Shown here piece after piece: positions 8,732 to 16,293 of a DNA stretch of 64,000 bases. How positions within the stretch are numbered: position 1 is the stretch's first letter; every line of letters begins with the position of its first letter. The notes below the pieces were generated by a model that was not told the DNA's origin, did not search any database, and saw nothing but the letters and a program-made list of their open reading frames with translations. Source of the DNA: JADFNB01 sp036397455 (GTDB lineage Bacteria; Gemmatimonadota; Gemmatimonadetes; Gemmatimonadales; GWC2-71-9); contig DASWIX010000025.1 in the NCBI GenBank assembly GCA_036397455.1, positions 1 through 64,000 on the forward strand, in the 5' to 3' direction. Position numbers and translations under genes: made by a program.

Positions 8732-10588
8732 CTAGAGGTCGCGCGGCCCCCGCGTGGCGCCGCGCGGAACAGCGACCACGGGCTCCGGTTCGAGTGCGGT
8801 GGGGTCCTCACCCGGATTGAGGAACAGGTTTTCCTCAACGTGATACTGCATGGCGTGCAGCTGTCGATACCGTCCATTCACGGCGAGCAACTCGGCGTGC
8901 GTGCCGCGTTCGACCACTTCGCCCGCTTCGAGCACGAGAATCTGGTCGGCGCTCCGAATGGTCGACAGTCGGTGCGCAATCACAAACGTCGTCCGTCCCC
9001 GCCGCAGCGCGCGCAGCCCATCCTGGATGAGCGATTCACTCTCGCTATCCAGGCTCGAGGTTGCCTCGTCGAGAATCAAGATCCGCGGATCGGCCAGAAT
9101 GGCCCGCGCGATCGCGATCCGTTGCCGCTGCCCCCCCGAGAGTTTCACACCGCGCTCGCCCACGATGGTCTGGTAGCCGTCCGCGAACTCCTGGACGAAC
9201 CCGTGCACGTGCGCGACGCGGCTCACCTGCTCGATCTCCGCCGGTGTGGCGTGGGGGCGGGCAAACGCGATGTTCTCGGCGATGGTACCGTCGAACAGGA
9301 AGTTTTCCTGCATCACCACGCCGAGCAGGCGGCGATAGTCGCGCAGTCGGACCGTCGCGAGATCCCGTCCGTCCACCGCAACCGTCCCGCGCTCCGGTCG
9401 ATTGAACGCCATCACCAGGGAAATCAGCGTGCTCTTGCCCGACCCGCTCGAGCCGACGAGGGCCGTCGTGGATCCGGCGCGCGCCGTCAGCGAAATGCCG
9501 CGCAGCACCGGCACACCGGGCTGGTAGGAAAAATCGACATGGTCGAGCACGATGTGACCGTCGACGTCGTCGAGCGGGCTCTTGCCGACCTCTGCATCGA
9601 ATTCGGTCGCCATCGCAAGAACCTCTCGAATACGGTCGAGGCCCGCAAACGCTTCGCTGACCTGCGTCCCGATCTCGGCGATTTCGACCAGCGGAAACGC
9701 CACGAGTCCGGTAAAGAACACATACATGACGAAGTCGCCCAGTGTCATCGTCCCGGCCAGGATGGCGCGCCCTCCCACCACGATCATGAGGACCCCGATG
9801 ACCCCAAGGATGATCGTGGTGAACGCCGTCAGCAGGGAGATCCCGGTGATGGTCCGGGCGATGTTGCGGAACAACCGATGGACGCCACGCGCAAACACGA
9901 GCTGTTCGGATCGTTCCGCCACATAGGCCTTCACGACGCGCACGCCGCTCAACGTTTCGGAGAGGCGTCCCGTCACTTCGGCGTTGATCTTCCCGCGATC
10001 GCGGAAGATCGGACGGAGCCGCTTGAACGCGAATGCCATCGCGCCACCGAACGTGCTGAGCACGATCAAGGTCATCGTGGTGAGTTGCCAGTTGAGCCAG
10101 AAGAGCACACCGAGCGCGATGCCCGCGGTCACCAATCCGCCGGTGAGCCGAACCAACCCGGTGCCAACCAGGTTGCGGATACCCTCCGCGTCGGTCATCA
10201 CCCGGGAAATCAGCACGCCGGTCTTGGTCGAATCGAAGTAGCTCACCGGCAACCGCGCGATGTGCGCCTGCACGCGTTTCCGCATGTCGGTGATGGCCCG
10301 TTGGGCCGATACGCCAAGCACCTGGGACAGCGCAAACGACGTCGAGGCCTGCACGAGCGTGGCCGCGCCCACCGCCACTCCGAGCCACAGCAGCAGGTCG
10401 GCCCGGGAGTTCCCGACGACCTCGTCAATGAGGAACTTGGACGATCCCGGCAGGACGAGCCCGGCGAGCCGATTCGCCACCATCAGCACCGCTCCAATGC
10501 GCAGTCGCCGGCGATGGCTCCAGATCATCTCGCGTGCTTCGCGCCATACCTCTGAGAGCGGAATCCGACGTTTTGGCGTATCAGTCAC
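8732..10588 (-). CDS. ABC exporter, fused permease and ATPase (MsbA-like)
   Basis: A 618-residue half-transporter with an N-terminal six-helix exporter domain and a C-terminal ATPase. The nucleotide-binding domain shows Walker A (GSSGSGKST), the signature LSGGQRQRIAIARAI and Walker B (ILILDEATSS). Such proteins work as homodimers in the inner membrane and export lipids, drugs or peptides; the sequence does not fix the substrate. The GTG at 10588 is preceded by AGGAAG about nine bases upstream and gives VTDTPKRRIPLSEV; a longer in-frame start adds a Trp/Cys-rich stretch that looks non-coding. It is divergent from the PP-loop ATPase gene and followed at 40 bases by the hybrid kinase. Confidence 0.9.
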   Translation of the reverse strand: MTDTPKRRIPLSEVWREAREMIWSHRRRLRIGAVLMVANRLAGLVLPGSSKFLIDEVVGNSRADLLLWLGVAVGAATLVQASTSFALSQVLGVSAQRAITDMRKRVQAHIARLPVSYFDSTKTGVLISRVMTDAEGIRNLVGTGLVRLTGGLVTAGIALGVLFWLNWQLTTMTLIVLSTFGGAMAFAFKRLRPIFRDRGKINAEVTGRLSETLSGVRVVKAYVAERSEQLVFARGVHRLFRNIARTITGISLLTAFTTIILGVIGVLMIVVGGRAILAGTMTLGDFVMYVFFTGLVAFPLVEIAEIGTQVSEAFAGLDRIREVLAMATEFDAEVGKSPLDDVDGHIVLDHVDFSYQPGVPVLRGISLTARAGSTTALVGSSGSGKSTLISLVMAFNRPERGTVAVDGRDLATVRLRDYRRLLGVVMQENFLFDGTIAENIAFARPHATPAEIEQVSRVAHVHGFVQEFADGYQTIVGERGVKLSGGQRQRIAIARAILADPRILILDEATSSLDSESESLIQDGLRALRRGRTTFVIAHRLSTIRSADQILVLEAGEVVERGTHAELLAVNGRYRQLHAMQYHVEENLFLNPGEDPTALEPEPVVAVPRGATRGPRDL

Positions 10589-10685
10589 CAGGACGCTCTT
10601 CCTGCAGACGAAGACCCAACGGACCGCGAGGCTCCACCAACATAACACCCCGCCCGGGCTCCCTAGCCATCGGTGCGCCGTCCCG

Positions 10686-10691
10686 TATCTT
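10686..10691 (+). promoter_or_regulatory. Possible -10 box for a leaderless transcript
   Basis: TATCTT lies six bases before the ATG of the PP-loop ATPase gene. With this spacing the transcript would begin at or very near the start codon, which also lacks a Shine-Dalgarno sequence. No clear -35 box is seen 16-18 bases upstream, so this is only a candidate. Confidence 0.3.
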
Positions 10692-10697
10692 CACCGC

Positions 10698-11354
10698 ATG
10701 ACGTACGCGTTGATGAGTTCCGGCGGCAAGGACTGCACGCTCGCCCTCGATCGAGCCCGGCGACAGGGGTACGACGTGCGCTACCTCGCCAACATCTACG
10801 AGGGGCTCACGGGACGGATCCGCTTCCATGGATTGCGTCGCGAACTCATCGAGACCCAGGCATGGGCGACGGGATTGGAACCGATCCTCGACCACACCCA
10901 TCCGGAGGACTTCGAGCCGGTGTTTCAGCGGTTGCTCCAAGGACTGAAAGCGCGCGGCTGCGCCGGGGTCCTCTTCGGCAACATCCATCTCGCCGACGTG
11001 CGCGCCTGGTACGAAGAGCGGGTGATCGCGTCGGGTCTCGCCCACATCGAGCTCGTGTGGGGCGAACCCTCGATGGAACTCGTGCATGAGGTGGTCGAAC
11101 GCGGCTACCATGGACTCGTGGTCAGCGTCGACCTGAGTCAGGCCGCCGCGCCGTTCCTCGGACGGGAGCTCGATGCCGACTTGTTGACGGACATCGGCAT
11201 CACCGAGGATCTCGATCCCTGCGGCGAACGTGGCGAGTTCCATACCTTCATCTATGATGGCCCGGAGTTCCGTCATCCCGTCCCCTTCGAACGCGGCCAG
11301 ATCGTCGACAAGGAAGGACACCGGTTTGTCGACCTCGTGCCGGTCGCGCGGTGA
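10698..11354 (+). CDS. PP-loop ATPase, diphthine-ammonia ligase (DUF71) family
   Basis: A 218-residue cytoplasmic protein of the adenine nucleotide alpha-hydrolase fold. The PP-loop SSGGKDCTLAL is at residues 7-17; most relatives have SGGKDS, so a Cys replaces Ser. Further family features are LFGNIHLADVRAWYE and CGERGEFHTFIYDGP, the latter near-invariant in the DUF71 branch. In eukaryotes this family makes diphthamide; bacteria lack that pathway, so the bacterial role is not settled and amidation of some other substrate is only a guess. The ATG at 10698 is used; there is no ribosome-binding site and a -10-like TATCTT sits just upstream. Divergent from the ABC exporter. Confidence 0.82.
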   Translation: MTYALMSSGGKDCTLALDRARRQGYDVRYLANIYEGLTGRIRFHGLRRELIETQAWATGLEPILDHTHPEDFEPVFQRLLQGLKARGCAGVLFGNIHLADVRAWYEERVIASGLAHIELVWGEPSMELVHEVVERGYHGLVVSVDLSQAAAPFLGRELDADLLTDIGITEDLDPCGERGEFHTFIYDGPEFRHPVPFERGQIVDKEGHRFVDLVPVAR

Positions 11355-11384
11355 GGCCCTTCCTCACCGCCGCTTCCCCCCGAC

Positions 11385-11744
11385 ATGGCACGCATCCCGT
11401 TCACAATTGACACGACCGGAACCGAGTTCACCGCGATGCGGGGCTCGATCCGATGTGAGCCACCGCACCTCGTGATCGAGTACGAGACGACAGACGACTT
11501 CACGGGCTCGCGGCACACGTCCGCACCGCGAGAGGTCCGGGTGCCCATCGGTGACGTCGCGAGCGTCCATTGCGCCCGATCATGGCGTGGCGCGCGGCTC
11601 ACCGTGCGCACCACGTCCGGGCGGCCTCTGGGCGGACTGCCCACCGCCCGACCCGCCGAGGTCACCCTGCGTTTTCATCGCAAGGACCGAGACCGGGTCG
11701 CGCAGTTTGCGGCCGAGGTGCGGCGCGCGTGTCGCGGTCCGTGA
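11385..11744 (+). CDS. Hypothetical protein, 119 residues
   Basis: A small soluble protein with no signal peptide or TM helix that I do not recognise. It is rich in beta-type segments in the first two thirds (for example PHLVIEYETTDDF and EVRVPIGDVASV) and ends in a charged helix (DRVAQFAAEVRRACRG), a pattern compatible with a small PH-like or OB-like barrel capped by a helix. Its stop codon overlaps the likely GTG start of the MFS transporter by four bases (GTGA), so the two are probably translated together. No function can be assigned. Confidence 0.65.
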   Translation: MARIPFTIDTTGTEFTAMRGSIRCEPPHLVIEYETTDDFTGSRHTSAPREVRVPIGDVASVHCARSWRGARLTVRTTSGRPLGGLPTARPAEVTLRFHRKDRDRVAQFAAEVRRACRGP

Positions 11745-12967
11745 CGCCCACCACGCCGCCGGCGACCGGCACCAAATGGCGCACGCTGCTGTTGCTGTCG
11801 TGCGCGGAATTGCTCGTCATGAGCCTGTGGTTCTCGGCCACCGCGGTCGTGCCGCTCCTGACGGACCACTGGCAGGTCTCCAGCGGCGCCGCCGCGTGGC
11901 TCACCATGTCGGTGCAGCTCGGGTTTGTCGCCGGGGCGTTGGCCAGTGCGCTGCTGAATGTCGCGGACGTGTGGCCGCCCCGGGCCGTGTTCGCCGTCGG
12001 GGCGTTCGTCGGATCGATCGTCAACCTCGCCATCCCGCTGTTGCATCCCTCGTTCGCCGTCGCCATCGCGCTGCGCGCCGTCACCGGGATGAGCCTGGCG
12101 CTCGTCTACCCGGTGGGAATGAAGATCATGGCGACCTGGACGCGCGACGATCGGGGTCTCGGTATCGGGATCCTGGTTGGCGCGCTCACGGTCGGATCGG
12201 CGTCGCCGCACCTCGTGCGCGGGTTGGGCGGAATTGGCGCGTGGGAGCCGGTGATGATCGCCGTGTCGCTGCTCGCCATCGGCGGCGGGCTGCTCGGCAT
12301 CGTGGTGGGACGGACCGGTCCGTACGGCGCGACGATTCCGCCGTTCCAGTGGCACTACCTCGGCCGCGCGCTCACGACGCGCTCGTTGCGACTCGCCAAT
12401 CTCGGATACCTCGGGCACATGTGGGAACTCTACGCGATGTGGACCTGGATCCCGCTGTTTCTCGCCGGCGCGTTCGCCACGAGCGGCTGGACCGAGGGGG
12501 CCGCGTCGGTTGCCGTGTTTGCCGTCATCGGTGCCGGTGGCATCGGCAGCGTCGTTGCCGGGACGTTGGCCGACCGCTGGGGCCGCGTACCCACCACGGT
12601 CCTGAGCATGGGCGTGAGCGGTGCATGTGCGCTGACCATCGGGCTGCTTTTCGTGGGGCATCCCGTCCTGGTCATGGCGGTTGCGCTCGTCTGGGGGTTC
12701 GCGATCGTCGCGGATTCGGCCCAGTTCAGTGCGGCCGTGAGTGAGTTGGCAGACCCGGAATACATCGGCACGATGCTCACCGCGCAGACGGCGATGGGGT
12801 TCCTGCTCACCATCGTCTCGATCCGTCTCATTCCGGCGGCCGTGGCGTTGGTCGGCTGGCGCTGGGCGTTCGCCGTCCTCGCCATCGGGCCGGCATGCGG
12901 ATCGTGGGCCATGTGGCTGTTACGACGAACGCCGGAGGCGGACCGGATGGCGAGCGGACGGGGGTAG
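11741..12967 (+). CDS. Major facilitator superfamily transporter
   Basis: A 408-residue inner-membrane protein with about twelve hydrophobic helices in two bundles and the usual long central loop. After helix 2 the MFS motif A is degenerate, but the second-half version GTLADRWGRVPTT is clear. It therefore belongs to the MFS secondary transporters. The general look resembles the NarK/CynX-like anion and drug:proton branches, but the substrate cannot be inferred. I place the start at the GTG at 11741, which overlaps the stop of the preceding small gene (GTGA); another GTG at 11729 would add four residues. Co-transcription with the 119-residue protein is likely. Confidence 0.85.
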   Translation: MTPTTPPATGTKWRTLLLLSCAELLVMSLWFSATAVVPLLTDHWQVSSGAAAWLTMSVQLGFVAGALASALLNVADVWPPRAVFAVGAFVGSIVNLAIPLLHPSFAVAIALRAVTGMSLALVYPVGMKIMATWTRDDRGLGIGILVGALTVGSASPHLVRGLGGIGAWEPVMIAVSLLAIGGGLLGIVVGRTGPYGATIPPFQWHYLGRALTTRSLRLANLGYLGHMWELYAMWTWIPLFLAGAFATSGWTEGAASVAVFAVIGAGGIGSVVAGTLADRWGRVPTTVLSMGVSGACALTIGLLFVGHPVLVMAVALVWGFAIVADSAQFSAAVSELADPEYIGTMLTAQTAMGFLLTIVSIRLIPAAVALVGWRWAFAVLAIGPACGSWAMWLLRRTPEADRMASGRG

Positions 12968-13131
12968 GCTGTTGAGCGCTCAGACACCAAGTCGCTCCCA
13001 CCTCCACCACACGGCCCCCCCAACCAAGACCCCATCATGCCCGTTCCGCCTTCATCGGGAACCGCGGGGGCGTTTTGCGCCTTATCCAGGTGTCCGCTGA
13101 CGTACTCAACCAGAACAGGGGGGTGTTTCAC

Positions 13132-13515
13132 ATGAAGCAACTGCTAGCGGCCGGAGGCGCGGTGGCATTGATGCTGTTCGCGGCACCGGCCAGCGCCCAG
13201 GACATGGGTGCCAAGCCCGAGGGGCACGCGATGACCATCACCGGGACGGTGGTCGACATCTCGTGCAAGTTCAGCTTCGGCCTCACGGGTGACGGTCACC
13301 GCATGTGCGCGCAGGTGTGTGCCGACCAGGGTGTCCCGCTCGCCATCCTCGGCAGCGACGGCAAGCTCTACATCCCGACGAGCACCGCCATGCCCGGCGG
13401 GGATCAGAACGGACGCCTCAAGGAGTTCGCCGAGCAAAGCGTCCGCGTGAGCGGCACGGTGTACGAAGCCGGCGGCGCGCGCGCGATTCAGATCGAAAGC
13501 GTGCGGCGATCATAA
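13132..13515 (+). CDS. Secreted small protein with Cys pattern C-x13-C-x3-C
   Basis: A 127-residue protein with a classical signal peptide (cleavage after PASAQ). The mature part looks like a small OB-type barrel: TITGTVVDISC, a central segment HRMCAQVCADQGVPL, a strand pair LAILGSDGKLYIPT and a final QSVRVSGTVYE. Cys45, His56, Cys59 and Cys63 could bind a metal or form disulfides. The ATG at 13132 has a strong GGGGGG ribosome-binding stretch about nine bases upstream. Its stop codon overlaps the start of the next gene by one base (TAATG). That neighbour carries a thioredoxin domain, so a redox role is plausible. I recognise the layout but no named function. Confidence 0.75.
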   Translation: MKQLLAAGGAVALMLFAAPASAQDMGAKPEGHAMTITGTVVDISCKFSFGLTGDGHRMCAQVCADQGVPLAILGSDGKLYIPTSTAMPGGDQNGRLKEFAEQSVRVSGTVYEAGGARAIQIESVRRS

Positions 13516-15047
13516 TGTCGCTTCGTGGCTGGGGTTGGACCACCGGTTCGCTCGCGGTGCTGGTCGCCGCGGGGGGGCTGTACTCCTTCGGGCGCCCGGC
13601 GGCGCCCAGCGGCCCGGTGGCCCTCCCCAACCCGAATGCGCAGGCACCCGAGGTACGGGAGGTGCGCGGCGTGCGCCACGTGCTCACGACCCAACCTGCC
13701 GAGCAGATCGTGGTCGACAGCGCGACGCCCTCCGATCCGGTGCGGCTGCTGTGGTTTCAGGGTCGGACTGCCATACCGACCGCGCGCGGCGCGATCGTAC
13801 TGGACGGGGCGGCCGCGCCGATTCGTTTCGACGCGCGGTTGCGGTCGGAACGCTTTCGACTCCATCTCGACGGACGGGAGGTCGCGAGCGTCGCGATCGA
13901 AGGCGACAGCACCATATGGGTCGCGACACGCGAGGGCAGCATTCTGAGGGTGGGCGCCGACGGGGCCGCTGCCGATTCGGTAACACCGGCCTTCGACTAC
14001 AGCCACCTCCTGTCCGACCCGCGGGGCCGTGTCTGGGCAATCCGATCACCCGAGCAATTCGCCTTTCCGTTCCGCATGACCCCGGAACCGCTCATCGCCG
14101 CGGTTGGCCACAGCGCCGCCTTCGCCGTGGCCGCGCGTCAGCCTGCCGTGGCGTTGTTCATCCACCTCGTCAACGCCGGTCGCGCCGCGTTCGGCCCGGA
14201 CGGCAGCATGTACTTCGCGCCGTTCATTCGCGACGAGATCATCCGTTTCGGGCCGGAAGGCGATACGGTGTGGGTCGCGTCGCGCGGGCTGCCCCACGGT
14301 GTGGAAGAACCGACGTTCGAGCTGGACCCTTCCGGTGCGCCGTTGCTCGACTACGCACCGGTCAACCTCGGCCTCCAGTTCGGACCTGACGGAATGCTCT
14401 ACGTCCTCTCGACGCCCGGCTTCACGACGTCCGAAGCCCGGCTCGACGTGATCGATCCAGCATCCGGCATCGTCCGGCGCACGGCGACGATGCCATCCCT
14501 CCCCTCCGTCGCGGTCACCGCGGCGGGGCGGGTGCATCTGCTGAACGATTTCCGCCTCCTGACGGGCGTGGCGCCCGCCGAACGGGAAGCGCTCCAGCCG
14601 TTCGACCTCGAACGAATGGGCGGCGGGCGGATCACTCTGGCCGGCTACGCGGGTCGGGTCGTCCTCGTGAATTTCTGGGCGTCGTGGTGCGCCCCATGCC
14701 GCGACGAGATGCCCGCGTTGGATTCGCTGGCGGCCGAATTCGCCGACGAGCCGTTCGCCTTCGTCGCTCTGTCGGACGACGTCGATTCCGGGAAAGCACG
14801 CGCGTTCATCGAGGAATTCGGCTTCGACTTCCCGGTCGGATTGGGACACGGCAAACTGCGGCCACAGTACCACTACATCGGTCTGCCGTTCACCGTGTTG
14901 GTCGACGCGCATGGGCGGATCATCCAGCGATGGTCGGGCTATGCCGGCGGGGACCAGATCGCGCAGTTGCGCGCGGTGATCGGCAGCGAACTGGATCGGC
15001 TCGCGGACGTTGCGCCGGTCGCGCCCGGTCACGAGGGACACCACTAG
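13515..15047 (+). CDS. Membrane-anchored beta-propeller/thioredoxin fusion (TlpA-like C-terminus)
   Basis: A 510-residue protein. Residues 8-28 form a signal anchor. The long middle part (about 50-350) has repeated beta segments ending in phrases such as GPDGSMYFAP and GPDGMLYVLS, typical of NHL or six-bladed propellers. The C-terminal 150 residues are a TlpA/ResA-type thioredoxin with the active site W-C-A-P-C (Cys392, Cys395) after VLVNFWAS and a cis-Pro loop at GLPFTVLVD. It would face the periplasm and reduce or isomerise disulfides, with the propeller as a binding platform. The tail ends in His residues (HEGHH), which could bind metal. It overlaps the upstream secreted Cys-protein gene by one base, so the two are surely co-translated. 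Confidence 0.83.
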   Translation: MSLRGWGWTTGSLAVLVAAGGLYSFGRPAAPSGPVALPNPNAQAPEVREVRGVRHVLTTQPAEQIVVDSATPSDPVRLLWFQGRTAIPTARGAIVLDGAAAPIRFDARLRSERFRLHLDGREVASVAIEGDSTIWVATREGSILRVGADGAAADSVTPAFDYSHLLSDPRGRVWAIRSPEQFAFPFRMTPEPLIAAVGHSAAFAVAARQPAVALFIHLVNAGRAAFGPDGSMYFAPFIRDEIIRFGPEGDTVWVASRGLPHGVEEPTFELDPSGAPLLDYAPVNLGLQFGPDGMLYVLSTPGFTTSEARLDVIDPASGIVRRTATMPSLPSVAVTAAGRVHLLNDFRLLTGVAPAEREALQPFDLERMGGGRITLAGYAGRVVLVNFWASWCAPCRDEMPALDSLAAEFADEPFAFVALSDDVDSGKARAFIEEFGFDFPVGLGHGKLRPQYHYIGLPFTVLVDAHGRIIQRWSGYAGGDQIAQLRAVIGSELDRLADVAPVAPGHEGHH

Positions 15048-15080
15048 AAACACCAGTTCGCAACTACGGTTACGTAATTC

Positions 15081-15228
15081 GGGTCTTCAGGGAACCGTGT
15101 GGGTTCCCGGTCGGGTTTTCCGGACGAGGTTAAGGAGGCACACTCCTCGGCATCGCCCCTCCCCCCGCGTTGGACCGCAGAGAGCGCAGAGGACGCAGAG
15201 GGCTTGCGGCACCCGCGACAGGTTCCAG
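15081..15228 (+). repeat. Dispersed intergenic repeat, copy A (direct part)
   Basis: This 148-bp block recurs at 51260-51410 with only scattered differences, mostly C/T changes and a few added Gs. It begins GGGTCTTCAGGGAA, passes through a GTTAAGG segment, and ends with the arm ACCGCAGAGAGCGCAGAGG (from 15174) and a GACAGGTTCCAG tail. Both copies lie only in spacers. No transposase or open reading frame is inside, so it is a non-autonomous or REP-like element. Confidence 0.85.
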
Positions 15229-15329
15229 TCGGGCGACCCGAGCATTGGTCATAAACGGGCACTTCCACCCCCAACAACTCCAGATCGCAATGGGCACGAA
15301 GGGGAGCGACGGGAAATCAGACGGAGACC

Positions 15330-15356
15330 CTCTGCGTCCTCCGCGTCCTCTGCGGT
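15330..15356 (-). repeat. Inverted arm of the dispersed repeat, copy A
   Basis: CTCTGCGTCCTCCGCGTCCT and the following bases up to 15356 are the near-perfect reverse complement of the arm at 15174-15200. In copy A the arms are held apart by about 130 bases, of which roughly 100 bases (15229-15334) have no counterpart in copy B. Transcribed through, the arms could form a long imperfect stem. Confidence 0.75.
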
Positions 15357-15690
15357 ATACATGGGCGGCTGGGGTGGGGCCCCCCCTGCGGCCGCACCGG
15401 TCTCCGCGAGCGGCCCCTACCCCTCCGCGGGTTGGGCATCGGACCCGTGACAACCCATACGAAACACCGAAGATCCCGTAATCCACCGCAGAGACCACAG
15501 AGAAACCACCTCCACCGCACATTCGACCGACTGCCCCTCCGCGGCATCGGCGTGCGCCGCGGTGAAGACGATGCGGCGGGCGCGTTCCGGTATTTGTGGG
15601 GCGTGTACTCGACGAACCGCGGGCGTCCCGAGGACGCAGCGAGGGCGGGGTTGCCCACCCGCGAGACGGTCCACGGGTACCCGAGCGCAT

Positions 15691-15696
15691 TATCTT
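15691..15696 (+). promoter_or_regulatory. Possible -10 box upstream of hpt
   Basis: TATCTT lies 26 bases before the ATG of the phosphoribosyltransferase gene, in a GC-rich setting. It matches the TATCTT seen before the PP-loop ATPase gene. No -35 box is evident. Confidence 0.25.
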
Positions 15697-15722
15697 GTGG
15701 GGGCCCACGACCGGACGCTCGC

Positions 15723-16253
15723 ATGCCATCGATCGATCCACCCCCTCTGCTCACCGCATCACAGATCCAACGGCGTGTTGCCGAATTGGCGACCACGATT
15801 TCGCATGACTACGCCAGCCGTGAACCCCTGGTCCTGATCGGCGTGCTGAAAGGGGCTTTCATCTTCCTCGCGGACCTCGCCCGGCGTCTCACGGTACCGC
15901 ACCGGATCGAGTTCGTCGCGCTATCACGCTACGGGGATCGCGGGATCGTGGGCGGCGAGTTGCGAATCGACATGGACCTGCGGGAAGGCATCGAGGACGC
16001 GCATGTCATCATCGTGGAGGACATCGTCGACAGCGGGCAAACGTTGGCCTGGCTGATCGGGGCGCTCGCCCGGCGCAATCCGGCGTCGTTGAAAACCATT
16101 GCGCTGGTCCAAAAGCCCGACCGGACGGAAGTGGACGTGCGAATCGATTATCTCGGATTCGAGATACCCGACAAATGGGTGGTGGGCTACGGCCTGGACT
16201 ACAAGGACCGCCACCGCACGCTCCCCTACATCGGCACCATTACTCCAGATTGA
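15723..16253 (+). CDS. hpt: Hypoxanthine phosphoribosyltransferase
   Basis: A 176-residue type I phosphoribosyltransferase that salvages hypoxanthine (and probably guanine) to IMP/GMP using PRPP. The PRPP-binding signature reads VIIVEDIVDSGQTL, with the two acidic residues conserved. Other family landmarks are GVLKGAFIF (the PPi loop), the flexible-loop segment ALSRYGDRG and the C-terminal purine pocket IPDKWVVGYGLDY, with Lys and Trp/Val as in bacterial Hpt. The length is normal. The ATG at 15723 opens MPSIDPPPLLTASQIQ; an open frame further upstream runs into the repeat-filled spacer and is rejected. The convergent M28 peptidase gene ends 40 bases downstream. Confidence 0.92.
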   Translation: MPSIDPPPLLTASQIQRRVAELATTISHDYASREPLVLIGVLKGAFIFLADLARRLTVPHRIEFVALSRYGDRGIVGGELRIDMDLREGIEDAHVIIVEDIVDSGQTLAWLIGALARRNPASLKTIALVQKPDRTEVDVRIDYLGFEIPDKWVVGYGLDYKDRHRTLPYIGTITPD

Positions 16254-16293
16254 ACAACCCGTGCCCGACGCAGTGCGGGGAGACCCGTGGCGG

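Larger units (their letters stand above)
15048..15722. other. Repeat-filled intergenic spacer
   Basis: I find no gene in these 675 bases. The left half holds one copy of a dispersed repeat (15081-15228) whose CGCAGAG-rich arm finds its inverted partner at 15330-15356. A third, shorter related motif, ACCGCAGAGACCACAGAG, lies at 15484-15501. The remaining sequence is GC-rich with short dyads and shows no open frame with coding character. TATCTT at 15691-15696 is a possible -10 box for the phosphoribosyltransferase gene. Confidence 0.6.

Noticed and set aside
8690..10555. A 621-codon plus-strand frame opposite the ABC exporter.
   Set aside because: The translation is Arg/His/Asp-rich shadow sequence, while the exporter on the other strand has complete ABC motifs.
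15170..15481. Short open frames across the repeat in the spacer before hpt.
   Set aside because: They translate the CGCAGAG repeat into Arg-rich low-complexity peptides, a known source of false gene calls.
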